A stretch of DNA of 64,000 bases. Origin: Pelagerythrobacter marensis. Its GTDB lineage: Bacteria; Pseudomonadota; Alphaproteobacteria; Sphingomonadales; Sphingomonadaceae. Position 1 is the stretch's first letter. Every line of letters begins with the position of its first letter. The notes under the pieces were generated by a model. That model was not told the origin of the DNA and made no database searches. It saw only the letters and a list, made by a program, of their open reading frames with translations. Below, piece after piece: positions 50,773-60,468 of this stretch. Both the position numbers and the translations under genes were made by a program. The stretch lies in NCBI RefSeq assembly GCF_036700095.1, contig NZ_CP144918.1, positions 1,675,001 through 1,739,000 on the forward strand, written 5' to 3'.

Positions 50773-52191
50773 TCAGGAGGCGTCGTCCGTCCGTTCGAAC
50801 CCGCCTCCCAGCGCGACGAACAGGGTCGCCTGATTCTGCAGGGCGGCGCGCCGGGTTGCGAGCAGCTGCTGCTGGGCGGTGAACAGGTTGCGTTCGGCAT
50901 CGAGGACTTCGAGATAGTCGGCGACCCCCTCGCGATAGCGCAGGCGCGCGATCCGCGCGATTCGTTCCTGCGCCACGACGGCACGCTCGAGCGTTGCGAC
51001 CTGTTCCGCAAGATAACGGCGCCCGGCCAGGGCATCGGACACTTCGCGGAAGGCCGTCTGCACCGTACGATCGTAATTGGCGACTTCCTCGACCTCCAGC
51101 GCGCGGGCCAGGTCGAGGTTCGCCTCTCTCGCGCCCCAGTCGAAGATCGGCAGGCTGATCGACGGGCCGAAGCTCCAGCCGAAACCGTCGGAATCGAACA
51201 GGTTGTCGAGACTGTTCGAAGAAAAGCCCGCGCTGCCGGTCAGCGAGATGGTGGGAAAGAAGGCCGCTCGTGCCGCGCCGATATTGGCGCGGGCTGCGCG
51301 CAGCCGTTCCTCGGCCGCGATAATATCCGGCCGGACCAGAAGAAGATCGGACGGCATGCCCGCCGCCAGTTGGCGGGCGTTGCCCTGCGCGGCGAGGGGC
51401 ATGCCTTGCGGTAGCGCGGCCGGCTCCCTCCCACCCACGAGAACGAGGAGCTGATTGCGCAAGCGCGCCAGCGCGAGCCGCTCGGCAGCCAGTTGCTGCT
51501 CGGCCTGGGTCAGGAGCGTTTCCGCCTGGCGGTAGGGAAGGGCCGAGGTCACCCCGGAATCGAGCCGCAGCCGCGCGATGTGCAAGCCTTCGCGGCGACT
51601 TTCGGTGGTCGCTTCGGCCAGGGCAATCTGCTCTTCGGTTTCGACGATCTCGAAATAGGTGTTGGCCGTGTCCGCGATCAGGGAAAGGTAGAACGCGCGC
51701 TGCGCAGCGATTGTCGCAAGATATTCGGCGCGCGCGGCCTCGCTGAGGTTGGCGACACGCCCCCAGAAATCGAGTTCGAATGCGCTGACGCCCACGCCGA
51801 TCTGGAAACGGTTGCCGGTGACCGAGACGGCGGGCTCCGCGGGGTTCGTCGTGATCGTCTGACGCGCGCGCGTGCCGCTGGCATCGGCCACGGCGGTGGG
51901 CAGCTTGCGGCTGTCTTCGATACGATATCGCGCGCGGGCCTGCTCGATCCGGGCCGTTGCGGCCAGAAGGTCGCGATTGTTCTCCAGCGCGCTGGCGATC
52001 AGCGCCTGCAACCGGGGATCGGCAAACCACTCGCGATAGGAAAGGCGGGAGGCGACAACGGTGCCGTCCGGGCGCAGATCGGCATCGTATGCGGGCACGA
52101 CCGAGAGATCGGGGCGCGCATGTTCGGGCGCGAGGCTGGTGCAGCCGGCGAGCGCCATCGGCAGCAGGATCAAGGCAATCGGGCGTTTCAT
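50773..52191 (-). CDS. RND efflux outer-membrane lipoprotein (OprM/NodT family)
   Basis: 472 residues. Lipobox ALAGC, two TolC-like repeats of long helices (RFQIGVGVSAFELDFWGRVANLS near 120; NLDLARALEVEEVANYDRTVQTAFREVSDAL near 360 split) and the family motif PSDLLLVRPDIIAAEERLRAA. Its ATG overlaps the stop of the RND pump gene. It forms the exit duct of the tripartite pump. Confidence 0.95.
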   Translation of the reverse strand: MKRPIALILLPMALAGCTSLAPEHARPDLSVVPAYDADLRPDGTVVASRLSYREWFADPRLQALIASALENNRDLLAATARIEQARARYRIEDSRKLPTAVADASGTRARQTITTNPAEPAVSVTGNRFQIGVGVSAFELDFWGRVANLSEAARAEYLATIAAQRAFYLSLIADTANTYFEIVETEEQIALAEATTESRREGLHIARLRLDSGVTSALPYRQAETLLTQAEQQLAAERLALARLRNQLLVLVGGREPAALPQGMPLAAQGNARQLAAGMPSDLLLVRPDIIAAEERLRAARANIGAARAAFFPTISLTGSAGFSSNSLDNLFDSDGFGWSFGPSISLPIFDWGAREANLDLARALEVEEVANYDRTVQTAFREVSDALAGRRYLAEQVATLERAVVAQERIARIARLRYREGVADYLEVLDAERNLFTAQQQLLATRRAALQNQATLFVALGGGFERTDDAS

Positions 52192-55100
52192 CGGTCAGGC
52201 TCCTCCCCGGCACCCGGGGGCGGCGTATCGTCGATATGTCCGGCTGCGACCGGCTGTTTCCGGCTGATGTTTCGACGAACCAGCAGATAGAGCATGGGGA
52301 TCAGGAATATCCCGAGCACCGTTGCCGCGATCATGCCGCCCATGACGCCGGTTCCCACTGCGATCCGGCTGGCGGCACCGGCCCCGCTGGCGAGCGCCAG
52401 CGGCACCATGCCCATCGTAAAGGCGAGCGATGTCATGATGATCGGGCGCAGACGCAGCCGCGCGGCGGCCTTGACCGCATCGATCCGACGCAGGCCACGC
52501 TCTTCCTCCTCGATCGCGAATTCGGCGATGAGAATGGCGTTCTTGGCGGCGAGGCCGATGATCGTGATGAGGCCGACGTTGAAGTAGACGTCCGCCGAGA
52601 GGCCCCGCGCCATCGAGAACACCACCGCACCGAGCACACCCATCGGCACGATCAGCAGGATCGCGAGCGGAACGGCCCAGGATTCGTAGAGCGCGGCCAG
52701 CACCAGGAACACGATCACGACCGACAGACCCAGCAGCAGGCCGATCTGTCCCCCGGCCTGTTTCTCTTCGAAGGAAATGCCGGTCCATTCGTAGCCGATG
52801 CCCTGGGGCAACTGGCTGGCGAGCCGTTCCATTTCCTCCAGCGCGGCGCCCGAGGATTCGCCGGGCGCGGCCATGCCCGACAGGGTCATTGCCGGATAGC
52901 CGTTGTAACGCGAGAGGCTGGCCGGCCCGGCCGACCATTCGACATCGGCAAAGGCGCTGAACGGCACCAGTTCGCCCTGCTGATTGGGGATACGCAGCGA
53001 CAGCACGTCCTCGGGCTGCATGCGATAGGGTGCATCGGCCTGGACCAGGACCTGGAGCACACGTCCGTCGCGGTTGAAGTCGTTGGCATAGGCCGAACCG
53101 AACGTGATCGACAGCGCCGCGTTCACGTCCGCCAGCGAAAGGCCGAGCGCACGCGCCTGGACCCGGTCGATGTTCACCTCCAGCTCCGGGCTGGGGCCCT
53201 GATCTTCCGGGCGCAGGTTGGCAATCACCGGGCTTTGTGACGCCATGCCGAGCAACTGATCGCGGGCAGCCGTGAGCGCCTCGCGCCCCAGCCCCGCGCG
53301 ATCCTGCAGTTTCAGGGTAAAGCCGCTCGCAGTGCCCAGCGACTGGATGGAAGGGGGCTGGATGACGAAGGCCGTCGCGCCGTCGACTTGCATGAACGTG
53401 CCCATGGCTTGCCCCAGCATGGCTTCGGCGCTGCTTTCGGGCGCCGTGCGTTCCTCCCACGGCTTGAAGCTGGAGAACATGATCGCGTTGTTCTGCCCCT
53501 GGCCGAAGAAACTGAATCCGCGCACCACGACGAGGTTCTGGACTTCCTCGCGATCGAGCCAGAAATCGGTGATCGGTTTCAGCGCTTCGTCGGTGCGTTC
53601 CTGCGTCGCGCCGGGAGGCGCCTGGACCGCTGTGATGAGGTAACCCTGATCCTCGGTCGGCAGGAAGGCGCTGGGCAGGCGCACGAACAGCAGCGCCGTC
53701 ACGGCGGCGAGGGCGAGGAAGACCGCGAAGGCCCGCAGCGGGCGCGACAGGATCTTGTCGTTGGCGCGCCCGTACTTGTCCGTCATCTCGGCGAACCACC
53801 GGTTGAAGCGGGCAAAGAACCGGGCAAGCGCGCGCCGGCCGTGCTCGAGCCGCCCGCGCCATCCGGGCGGCAGTTCGGATTGGTTGTCGTCGACCGTTTC
53901 GGCATCGTGACCGAGCGCCATCGGTTTGAGGAACGTCGCGCAGAGCGCCGGCGTCAACGAAAGAGCGAGGAATGCGGAGAAGAAGATGGCGATTGCCAGC
54001 GTGACCGAGAACTGGCGATAGATTCCCCCTGTCGATCCGGGGAAGAATGCCATCGGGATGAACACGGCGACCAGCACCAGGGTGATGCCGATGATCGCGC
54101 CCGTGATCTGGCCCATCGCCTTGCGCGTGGCCTCCAGCGGAGGCAGGCCTTCTTCGCGCATGATCCGCTCGACATTCTCGATCACGACGATCGCATCGTC
54201 CACCAGGATGCCGATGGCCAGCACCATCCCGAACAGCGACAGGACGTTGATCGAGAAACCGAACAGCCACAGGCCAAGGCACGCGCCGGCGAGCGCGATG
54301 GGCACGACCAGCGTCGGGATCAGAGTCGCTCGCCAGTTCTGCAGGAACAGGAACATGACAAGGAAGACCAGGATCATCGCTTCGACCAGGGTCTTGACCA
54401 CTTCCTCGATCGAGGCCTCGACGAACGGCGTCGTGTCGTAAGGGATCGACCAGGTCGCATCGCCGGGAAGGGTGGAGTCCAGCTCCGCCAGACGCTCCTT
54501 CACGCCCCTGGCCGCTTCGAGCGCGTTGGCCCCGGTGCCTAGCTGCACCGCCATGCCTGCCATCGGCTTGCCGTTCAGCTCGGTCGAGCTGGCGTAAGTC
54601 TGCGCCCCGAGTTCGACGCGCGCGACTTCGCCCAGCCGGACCACAGCAGCGCCGCTGTTCGCGCGCAGGATGATGTTTTCGAACTCTTCGGGTGTCGTGA
54701 ACCGGCCTTCGGTCGAGATCGTGGCGTTGATCTGCTGCCCGTCAACGATCGGCTGCGCGCCAATAGCACCGCCGGCAGTCTGACTGTTCTGCTCGCGGAT
54801 CGCGGCGAGAACGGCGCTGGGCGAAAGATTGTACGATGCCAGGGCATCGGGATCGAGCCAGATGCGCATGGCGTAGCCCGATCCGAACAGCATGACGTCG
54901 CCCACGCCGGGCACCCGGCGCAGTTCGTCGATCACCTGGTTGGTGGCGATATTGCCCAGGTCGGTGCTGTCCAGCGCGCCGCTTTCCGATGTCAGCGCGA
55001 CGATCATCAGGAAGGTGTCGTCCGCCTGGCGCACGGTGATGCCCTGGCGCCGCACCTCTTCGGGCAACCGCGCTTCGACGGTGGAAAGGCGGTTCTGGAC

Positions 55101-55418
55101 TTCCGTCTGCGCGATATCGATGTCGGTGCCGGCCTCGAACGTGACGGTGATCGTCGCGGTGCCGTTCGACTGGCTCGACGACGACATGTAGAGAAAACCC
55201 TCGACGCCGTTGAGCTGCTGTTCGATCACCTGGGTGACGTTTTCTTCCAGCGTCTCGGCATCCGCGCCGGGGTAGACCACATTGATCGCAAGCGAAGGCG
55301 GAGCGACTTCGGGATACTGCTCGATCGGCAGTGCGCGCAGCGCGAGTAGCCCGGCGAGCAGAATGCCGAGAGCGACCACCCATGCGAAAATGGGGCGATT
55401 GATGAAGAACTGGGCCAT
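52188..55418 (-). CDS. RND multidrug efflux pump (HAE1, AcrB/MexB-like)
   Basis: 1076 residues, the usual length. First span IFAWVVALGILLAGLLALR, then YPGADAETLEENVTQVIEQ, GSGYAMRIWLD, and the proton-relay span LSLFGMVLAIGILVDDAIVVIENVER carrying the Asp-Asp pair (near 405). It exports hydrophobic compounds by proton exchange. Three bases separate it from the membrane-fusion gene. Confidence 0.96.
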   Translation of the reverse strand: MAQFFINRPIFAWVVALGILLAGLLALRALPIEQYPEVAPPSLAINVVYPGADAETLEENVTQVIEQQLNGVEGFLYMSSSSQSNGTATITVTFEAGTDIDIAQTEVQNRLSTVEARLPEEVRRQGITVRQADDTFLMIVALTSESGALDSTDLGNIATNQVIDELRRVPGVGDVMLFGSGYAMRIWLDPDALASYNLSPSAVLAAIREQNSQTAGGAIGAQPIVDGQQINATISTEGRFTTPEEFENIILRANSGAAVVRLGEVARVELGAQTYASSTELNGKPMAGMAVQLGTGANALEAARGVKERLAELDSTLPGDATWSIPYDTTPFVEASIEEVVKTLVEAMILVFLVMFLFLQNWRATLIPTLVVPIALAGACLGLWLFGFSINVLSLFGMVLAIGILVDDAIVVIENVERIMREEGLPPLEATRKAMGQITGAIIGITLVLVAVFIPMAFFPGSTGGIYRQFSVTLAIAIFFSAFLALSLTPALCATFLKPMALGHDAETVDDNQSELPPGWRGRLEHGRRALARFFARFNRWFAEMTDKYGRANDKILSRPLRAFAVFLALAAVTALLFVRLPSAFLPTEDQGYLITAVQAPPGATQERTDEALKPITDFWLDREEVQNLVVVRGFSFFGQGQNNAIMFSSFKPWEERTAPESSAEAMLGQAMGTFMQVDGATAFVIQPPSIQSLGTASGFTLKLQDRAGLGREALTAARDQLLGMASQSPVIANLRPEDQGPSPELEVNIDRVQARALGLSLADVNAALSITFGSAYANDFNRDGRVLQVLVQADAPYRMQPEDVLSLRIPNQQGELVPFSAFADVEWSAGPASLSRYNGYPAMTLSGMAAPGESSGAALEEMERLASQLPQGIGYEWTGISFEEKQAGGQIGLLLGLSVVIVFLVLAALYESWAVPLAILLIVPMGVLGAVVFSMARGLSADVYFNVGLITIIGLAAKNAILIAEFAIEEEERGLRRIDAVKAAARLRLRPIIMTSLAFTMGMVPLALASGAGAASRIAVGTGVMGGMIAATVLGIFLIPMLYLLVRRNISRKQPVAAGHIDDTPPPGAGEEPDR

Positions 55419-55421
55419 GGT

Positions 55422-56594
55422 TCAGCGTGCCCCGGCGTCGGGGGCGCTCGCGCCGGTGGCCGCGGCCTTCGGTTTGCTCCCGGACGCGGCATCGGTGCTT
55501 TTCACAGGAGCGCCGGGCTGGATCTTCTGCAGGTTGCTGACGATCACGACGTCGCCGGGCCGAAGGCCGCTTTCGATGATCCAGAGCCCGTCGACCATCG
55601 CGCCAAGCTTCACCGACCGTAACGCGGCCTTGCCTTCACCGTCGACGACGAACACCGTGCCGCCGCTTTCCCCCAGGGTAACGGCCCGTTGCGGGATCGC
55701 GATTCCTTCGTTGATCTGTCCGGCGAAGATCTTCGCCCGCACGAACTCGCCCGGCAGCAACAAGCCCGACGGGTTGGGAAATTCGGCGCGCAGTTCGACG
55801 GTGCCGGTCTGCTGGTCGACCGAGAAGGCAAGAAAATCGATATATCCGGGCACAGGATATTCGGTGCCGTCGCTGAACGTCAGTCGCACTTCGATGCGAT
55901 CGTTCTCGTCCAGCGCGATCTCGCCCGCCGCTACCGCTCGTCGCAGGGCGAGGACTTTGCTCGCCGACTGGGCGAAGCTGACGTAGACCGGCGAAATCTG
56001 CTCGATACGCGTCATCAGTGTGCCTTCGCTCTGGCTCACCAATGCGCCTTCGGTCACTTGCGCGCGGCCTGCGCGCCCTGCGATCGGCGCGCGGACGGTG
56101 GTATAGCCGAGCTGAAGCGACGCTGCCTCGAGCTGGGCGCGGATCTGGGCGACGTTCGCATCGGCTTCGCGAGAGGCGGCCAGGGCGGCGTCGTATTCCT
56201 GCTTGCTGATGGCGTTTTCGGCCACGAGCGGGCGATAGCGTTCGACAACGGCGCGCGCATTGGCGGCGGTCGCACGCGCGCGTGCCAGACTCGCCTGCGT
56301 CTGCGCATAGGCGGCCCGCAATTCGCGCGGGTCGATCCGAAACAGCGGCTGACCGGCCGCTACGTCGGTCCCTTCCTCGTAGAGGCGCTTCTCGACGATG
56401 CCGGTCACGCGCGCGCGAACTTCCGCCACGCGCACGGGCTCGACCCTGCCGGGCAGCTCCACGACATTGGGGATCGCCCGATTCGCAACCACGAACGTCT
56501 TGACCGGAATCGGTTGAGGCGCGGGCGGTTCCTCCATTCCCGAACACGCGGAAAGAAGGACACAGGCAAGCGTGCCGGCTAGGATGCGCTTCAT
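55422..56594 (-). CDS. RND efflux membrane-fusion lipoprotein (AcrA/MexA family)
   Basis: 390 residues. Lipobox LSAC, biotinyl-lipoyl half-motifs (VEPVRVAEVRARVTGIVEKRLYEEGTDV split and YTTVRAPIAGRAGRAQVTEG), long hairpin (YAQTQASLARARATAANARAVVERY split) and a beta-barrel. First gene of the pump operon; its start lies 37 bp from the TetR operator palindrome. Confidence 0.95.
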   Translation of the reverse strand: MKRILAGTLACVLLSACSGMEEPPAPQPIPVKTFVVANRAIPNVVELPGRVEPVRVAEVRARVTGIVEKRLYEEGTDVAAGQPLFRIDPRELRAAYAQTQASLARARATAANARAVVERYRPLVAENAISKQEYDAALAASREADANVAQIRAQLEAASLQLGYTTVRAPIAGRAGRAQVTEGALVSQSEGTLMTRIEQISPVYVSFAQSASKVLALRRAVAAGEIALDENDRIEVRLTFSDGTEYPVPGYIDFLAFSVDQQTGTVELRAEFPNPSGLLLPGEFVRAKIFAGQINEGIAIPQRAVTLGESGGTVFVVDGEGKAALRSVKLGAMVDGLWIIESGLRPGDVVIVSNLQKIQPGAPVKSTDAASGSKPKAAATGASAPDAGAR

Positions 56595-56630
56595 CGGAGG
56601 GCTTTCAGTCAGGTTTTGTGCAGGTGCGAA

Positions 56631-56650
56631 GGTGTAATAAGCATTACACC
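56631..56650. promoter_or_regulatory. Palindromic operator between tetR and the efflux operon
   Basis: GGTGTAAT-AAGC-ATTACACC, perfect 8-bp arms, midway between the divergent genes; probable TetR-family binding site. Confidence 0.85.
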
Positions 56651-56686
56651 ATTGTCATGCAACCCGTATTCGTGGAGCCTTGGCGG

Positions 56687-57349
56687 ATGAATTACGAATT
56701 CGAATGCGACCGGCTCGATCGCCGGCGCCGCGCGATCGTCGATGCCGCGCGATCCCTGTTCATCGAGCAGGGGTACGAACGCACCACGCTGGGGCATATC
56801 GTCGATCGTGCCGGCGGCTCGCTGGCGACCATCTACAAGCTTTTCGGGAACAAGGAGGGATTGCTCGACGCCGTCGTGTTCGAGAAGGCCGTTTCGGGCG
56901 AAAGCCTGATCCGCGAGGTGGCGGGGCGCCACGAATGCCCGGCCGATACGCTGCGCGAACTGGCTAGCCTGTTGTACCAGCGCTTTCTCGATCCCGACGA
57001 CCTGTCGCTGGTCCGCATGGTCATCGCGCGCAGCATCGACGACAGCGACTTCGCACGGCGTTTCTTCGAAACGACCGCAATGCACACGCGCAAGGCGCTG
57101 GAGGAAGTTTTCGAAGGATGGGCCGCTGCCGGGGTGAAACTGGACGGCCAGCCCGATATGCTTGCCGAGATATTCCTGGGTCTGATCGTCAGCGATATGC
57201 AGACCGATGCCATCAGCCACGGCGTGATGGCCCGGCCCAGCGCGGAACGTATCGATGCGCGAACCGAATTTTTCCTGCGGGGCGCAGGACTCGGCGAAAA
57301 TCCGCAATGGCCCCGGAGCACGGAGATGTGGTCGGCGGAGCGGGCCTAG
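56687..57349 (+). CDS. TetR-family repressor of the efflux operon
   Basis: 220 residues from ATG 56687 (GGAG ten bases upstream; ATG 56657 is an alternative). N-terminal HTH (RRAIVDAARSLFIEQGYERTTLGHIVDRAGGSLATIYKLFGNKEGLL split over residues ~11-57), then an AefR-like C-terminal domain. Divergent from the RND genes, with a perfect palindrome between them. The AefR/AcrR type usually represses the adjacent pump until a ligand binds. Confidence 0.92.
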   Translation: MNYEFECDRLDRRRRAIVDAARSLFIEQGYERTTLGHIVDRAGGSLATIYKLFGNKEGLLDAVVFEKAVSGESLIREVAGRHECPADTLRELASLLYQRFLDPDDLSLVRMVIARSIDDSDFARRFFETTAMHTRKALEEVFEGWAAAGVKLDGQPDMLAEIFLGLIVSDMQTDAISHGVMARPSAERIDARTEFFLRGAGLGENPQWPRSTEMWSAERA

Positions 57350-57364
57350 AGACGCTTCATCGAG

Positions 57365-57388
57365 ACGGCACCGGGCCGGTGCCGTTTC
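57365..57388. terminator. Hairpin between convergent tetR and NUDIX genes
   Basis: ACGGCACCGG-G-CCGGTGCCGT followed by TTT (57365-57388). Confidence 0.6.
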
Positions 57389-57407
57389 AGCCTTGCTGAA
57401 AACGACG

Positions 57408-58178
57408 CTAGCTTCGTTGCGCTCCGTCGAGAGGTTCGGCGGTCACCGGATAGCCGAGATCTTCGGGAATGCAGATCCACCGCGTCCCGCCGCGCTGTTC
57501 GACAAAGGGGGTGATCGTGCGCTGGGGAAATGCGGCGCAGTCGCGGAGAGCGGCCGCGAAGTCGGGAAATTGCGCGATCCGCTCCAGGTTGCGCCGGGTC
57601 GGGAAGATCACCGTCAGATCCCCCCGGTCCGCGGCCGCCAGGGCATCGCGGGCCGTGATCCAGAACAGCCGCGTGTTCTCGGTTTCGTCGACCGTCACAT
57701 CGACTGCACCCGTGCCGAGATCGGCGAGATAGAAACGGGTGTCGAAAACTCGCGGCAGGCGCTCGTTCTTGGGATACCAGCGGGCAAAGGGGACGATGGC
57801 CGACAAGTCCAGCGTCCAGCCGGTGACGTCCAGAACCCGGCGAAGCGTACCGGTCTCGAGCAACAGCGCGCGCGCTTCGCGGGCTCGCGCGGCGTCGATT
57901 GTCCCCCGCAAGCCGATGGCAAGGCCGGTTTCCTCCAGCGTTTCGCGGATCGCGGCGATGCGGTGGGCCGCCTCGTCGACGTCATCGATATCGGGCAGAT
58001 CGCCTGCCAGGTCGCGATCCGCCTGATCGACGCGGCCGCCCGGGAAGACCGCCGCGCCGCCGGCGAAGCTCATCGAGCGGGAGCGGGTGACCATCAGCAG
58101 TTCGGGCGGCGATCCGTCGGGTCCCTTGCGGAACACCACGACGGTGGCGGCGGCGATGCCGGTTGGCGTATCGTTCAT
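57408..58178 (-). CDS. NUDIX hydrolase
   Basis: 256 residues from ATG 58178. The NUDIX box is split by an insertion: GGAAVFPGGRVDQADRD ... HRIAAIRETLEETGLAIG (about 39-100), with the RExxEE metal-binding core intact. It resembles the CoA-diphosphatase/NUDT7-19 style of long NUDIX proteins with an elongated box. The substrate is probably a CoA or nucleotide derivative, not proven. Confidence 0.88.
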   Translation of the reverse strand: MNDTPTGIAAATVVVFRKGPDGSPPELLMVTRSRSMSFAGGAAVFPGGRVDQADRDLAGDLPDIDDVDEAAHRIAAIRETLEETGLAIGLRGTIDAARAREARALLLETGTLRRVLDVTGWTLDLSAIVPFARWYPKNERLPRVFDTRFYLADLGTGAVDVTVDETENTRLFWITARDALAAADRGDLTVIFPTRRNLERIAQFPDFAAALRDCAAFPQRTITPFVEQRGGTRWICIPEDLGYPVTAEPLDGAQRS

Positions 58179-58402
58179 TCCCGGCAATGTGCAGTGCGCC
58201 CGCACTTATGCCAAGCGCGAATTGCCGTCGGAATTTTTGACATCGGCGCGCAGGGTTAATGCGCCTTCACCATCGTATCGGCCGATTGTGCGAGCGTCCG
58301 CCGAACTGGCACGGGAGATGCATCGCCGGACGTACCCAAGTGGTCTTCGATACGAGGCGGCGCCACCCCCAGTCTCCGGGCGCCGCCTCACCGACCCCAA
58401 CG

Positions 58403-58438
58403 AAACGGCCCGCGCCGGGAAACCGGGGCGGGCCGTTT
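58403..58438 (-). terminator. Rho-independent terminator after the glutaredoxin operon
   Basis: AAACGGCCCGC (58403-58413) pairs with GCGGGCCGTTT (58428-58438); on the minus strand the stem ends in a T-rich tail. The 220 bp on its left (58179-58402) hold no credible gene. Confidence 0.75.
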
Positions 58439-58464
58439 TCACGCCGGCACGGTGGCGATTCTTC

Positions 58465-58791
58465 TCAGGCCTTGGCGACCTGCTTTTCGTCGAGGAGCTG
58501 CTGAAGCTCGCCCGCTTCGAACATTTCCATCATGATGTCGCTGCCGCCGACGAACTCGCCCTTCACGTAAAGCTGGGGGATCGTGGGCCAGTCCGAATAG
58601 GCCTTGATGCCCTGTCGGATCTCCATGTCCTGGAGGACGTCGACGCCTTCGAAGGCGACGCCGCAATGGTCGAGGATAGCGACCGCGCGGCTGGAGAACC
58701 CGCACTGGGGGAACAACGGCGTGCCTTTCATGAAGAGCACCACGTCTTTCTTGCCGACGATGTCGGTGATGCGTTCGTTGATATCGGCCAT
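58465..58791 (-). CDS. grxD: Monothiol glutaredoxin (Grx4/GrxD)
   Basis: 108 residues. The CGFS active site is in FPQCGFSSRAV (Cys30), with WPTIPQLYVKGEFVGGSDI providing the glutathione-binding loop. Monothiol CGFS glutaredoxins bind a [2Fe-2S] cluster as a dimer or with BolA. It lies 34 bp after bolA in the same operon, in keeping with that complex. Confidence 0.96.
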   Translation of the reverse strand: MADINERITDIVGKKDVVLFMKGTPLFPQCGFSSRAVAILDHCGVAFEGVDVLQDMEIRQGIKAYSDWPTIPQLYVKGEFVGGSDIMMEMFEAGELQQLLDEKQVAKA

Positions 58792-58825
58792 GGAAATTTT
58801 CCGTTCAGGTATCGTGTCGTGAACG

Positions 58826-59059
58826 TCAGGTGGGCACTTCGGTCGTCAGTTGCAAGGCGTGGAGCACGCCGCCCATCTTTCCGCCGAGGGCATCGTACAC
58901 CATCTTGTGCTGCTGAACCCGGGTCTTGCCGGCGAACTGCGGCGCGATCACCCGCGCGGCCCAGTGGTCCCCGTCGCCCGCGAGGTCGGTCATGACCACT
59001 TCGGCGCCCGGCAGGGCGGCCCTGATCATCCCTTCGATCTCGGGTCCCGACATCGGCAT
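58826..59059 (-). CDS. bolA: BolA-family iron-sulfur partner protein
   Basis: 77 residues. The BolA core is RVQQHKMVYDALGGKMGGVLHALQL, with the class-II KH-like fold and the conserved His of QQHKMVYDAL. It binds CGFS glutaredoxin and its cluster. It begins 7 bp after the DUF1476 gene. Confidence 0.93.
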   Translation of the reverse strand: MPMSGPEIEGMIRAALPGAEVVMTDLAGDGDHWAARVIAPQFAGKTRVQQHKMVYDALGGKMGGVLHALQLTTEVPT

Positions 59060-59066
59060 GGCGAAA

Positions 59067-59390
59067 TCAGCTCTCGCTCATCAACTGGCGGCGGGCCTCG
59101 ACCGCTTTTTCGTCCAGCTTGGCCCGGATGTCGGCTTCGCTGACATCGCATTCGGCGGCGGTGAGATCGCCGAGCAGCTTGCGGATCACGTCCTCATCGC
59201 CCGCTTCCTCGAAATCGGCCTGAACGACGGCTTTCTTGTAAGCGTCGGCTTCCTCGGCGGTGAGGCCCATCAGGCCCGCGGCCCATTCGCCCAGCAGACG
59301 GTTGCGCCGCGCCGCCACGCGGAACGCGGTTTCGCCGTCCATCGCGAACTTGGCTTCTTCCGCGCGCTCGCGATCCTTGAAGTCGGTCAT
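59067..59390 (-). CDS. DUF1476 protein, F1-ATPase inhibitor zeta subunit family
   Basis: 107 residues, all helical and highly charged (DRERAEEAKFAMDGETAFRVAARRN; VRKLLGDL-like VIRKLLGDL). This is the alphaproteobacterial zeta family, which blocks F1-ATPase rotation. It heads the operon with bolA and grxD, a common order in this class. Confidence 0.92.
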   Translation of the reverse strand: MTDFKDRERAEEAKFAMDGETAFRVAARRNRLLGEWAAGLMGLTAEEADAYKKAVVQADFEEAGDEDVIRKLLGDLTAAECDVSEADIRAKLDEKAVEARRQLMSES

Positions 59391-59469
59391 GCAGTCCTCT
59401 CGTGAGGGGGTGAATCCTGACGACGGGATAGAGACACGCCCGGCGCGGGGCAAGCGTGCAATCGCCGCG

Positions 59470-60468
59470 TCAGTCCATCGTGACGACGAGTTTGCCCACA
59501 GCTTGCCGGCTTTCCAGCCTGGCGATCGCTTCGCCGCCGCGTTCGAGCGGGAAAGTTTCGGAGATCAGCGGATCGATCTTGCCTGCCTGGAGAAGATCGA
59601 ACAGCTCGTTCGCCTGGGCGCGGAACCGCTCCGGCTCGCGGGCGGTGAACGCGCCCCAGAACACGCCGCAGATGTCGCACGACTTGAGCAGGGTCAGGTT
59701 GAGCGGCATTTTCGCAATGCCCGCCGGGAACCCGACCACCAGAAAGCGCCCCTCCCAGGCAATGGCGCGCAGGGCCGGTTCGGAATATTGCCCGCCGACG
59801 ATGTCGTACACGATGTTCGCGCCTTCGGGGCCGCAGGCGGCCTTGAACTTGCCGGCCAGTTCCTTGCTCGCCGCCTTGTCCATTTCCCCCTTGGGGTAGA
59901 TCACCACATCGTCCGCCCCGGCCTTGCGTGCGACTTCGCCTTTCTCCTCGCTCGAGACGGCGGCGATCACCCGGGCGCCGAAGGCCTTGCCCAGCTCGAC
60001 CGCCGAAAGCCCGACACCGCCGGCAGCGCCGAGGATCAGCAGCACGTCGCCTTCCTTGATGTGGCCGCGATCCTTCAGCCCGTGGATCGTGGTGCCGTAG
60101 GTCATCATCAGCGACGCGGCCTTTTCGAACGGCACGCCATCGGGAACCTTGAACATGCGCGCGGCCTGCACGCAAACCTTCTCCGCCAGGCCACCGTTGC
60201 CGATCCCGGCCAGCACCCGCTCGCCGATCTGCCATCCTTCGACCCCTTCGCCCAGCGCTGCGATCGTGCCGGCGATCTCCCCGCCAGGGGCGTAGGGCCG
60301 CTCCGGCTTGAACTGGTAGAGGTCGCGGATCATCAGCGTGTCGGGAAAGTTGATCGCGCAGGCTTTCACCTCGACCAGGACTTCGCCCGGGCCGGGGGTG
60401 GGCTCGTCGATCTCGTCCAGCGTCAGCGTTTCCGGGCCTCCGACGGCATGGGTGCGAAGGGCTTTCAT
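59470..60468 (-). CDS. NADPH:quinone oxidoreductase, MDR family
   Basis: 332 residues. N-terminal GroES-like domain ([26 protein letters not shown]) and a Rossmann domain with [14 protein letters not shown] (nucleotide-binding motif at about 148-161). It has no zinc cysteines, so it is a quinone oxidoreductase/enoyl reductase type. The ATG overlaps the leuD stop, so it is co-transcribed with leucine genes without obvious functional need. Confidence 0.9.
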   Translation of the reverse strand: MKALRTHAVGGPETLTLDEIDEPTPGPGEVLVEVKACAINFPDTLMIRDLYQFKPERPYAPGGEIAGTIAALGEGVEGWQIGERVLAGIGNGGLAEKVCVQAARMFKVPDGVPFEKAASLMMTYGTTIHGLKDRGHIKEGDVLLILGAAGGVGLSAVELGKAFGARVIAAVSSEEKGEVARKAGADDVVIYPKGEMDKAASKELAGKFKAACGPEGANIVYDIVGGQYSEPALRAIAWEGRFLVVGFPAGIAKMPLNLTLLKSCDICGVFWGAFTAREPERFRAQANELFDLLQAGKIDPLISETFPLERGGEAIARLESRQAVGKLVVTMD

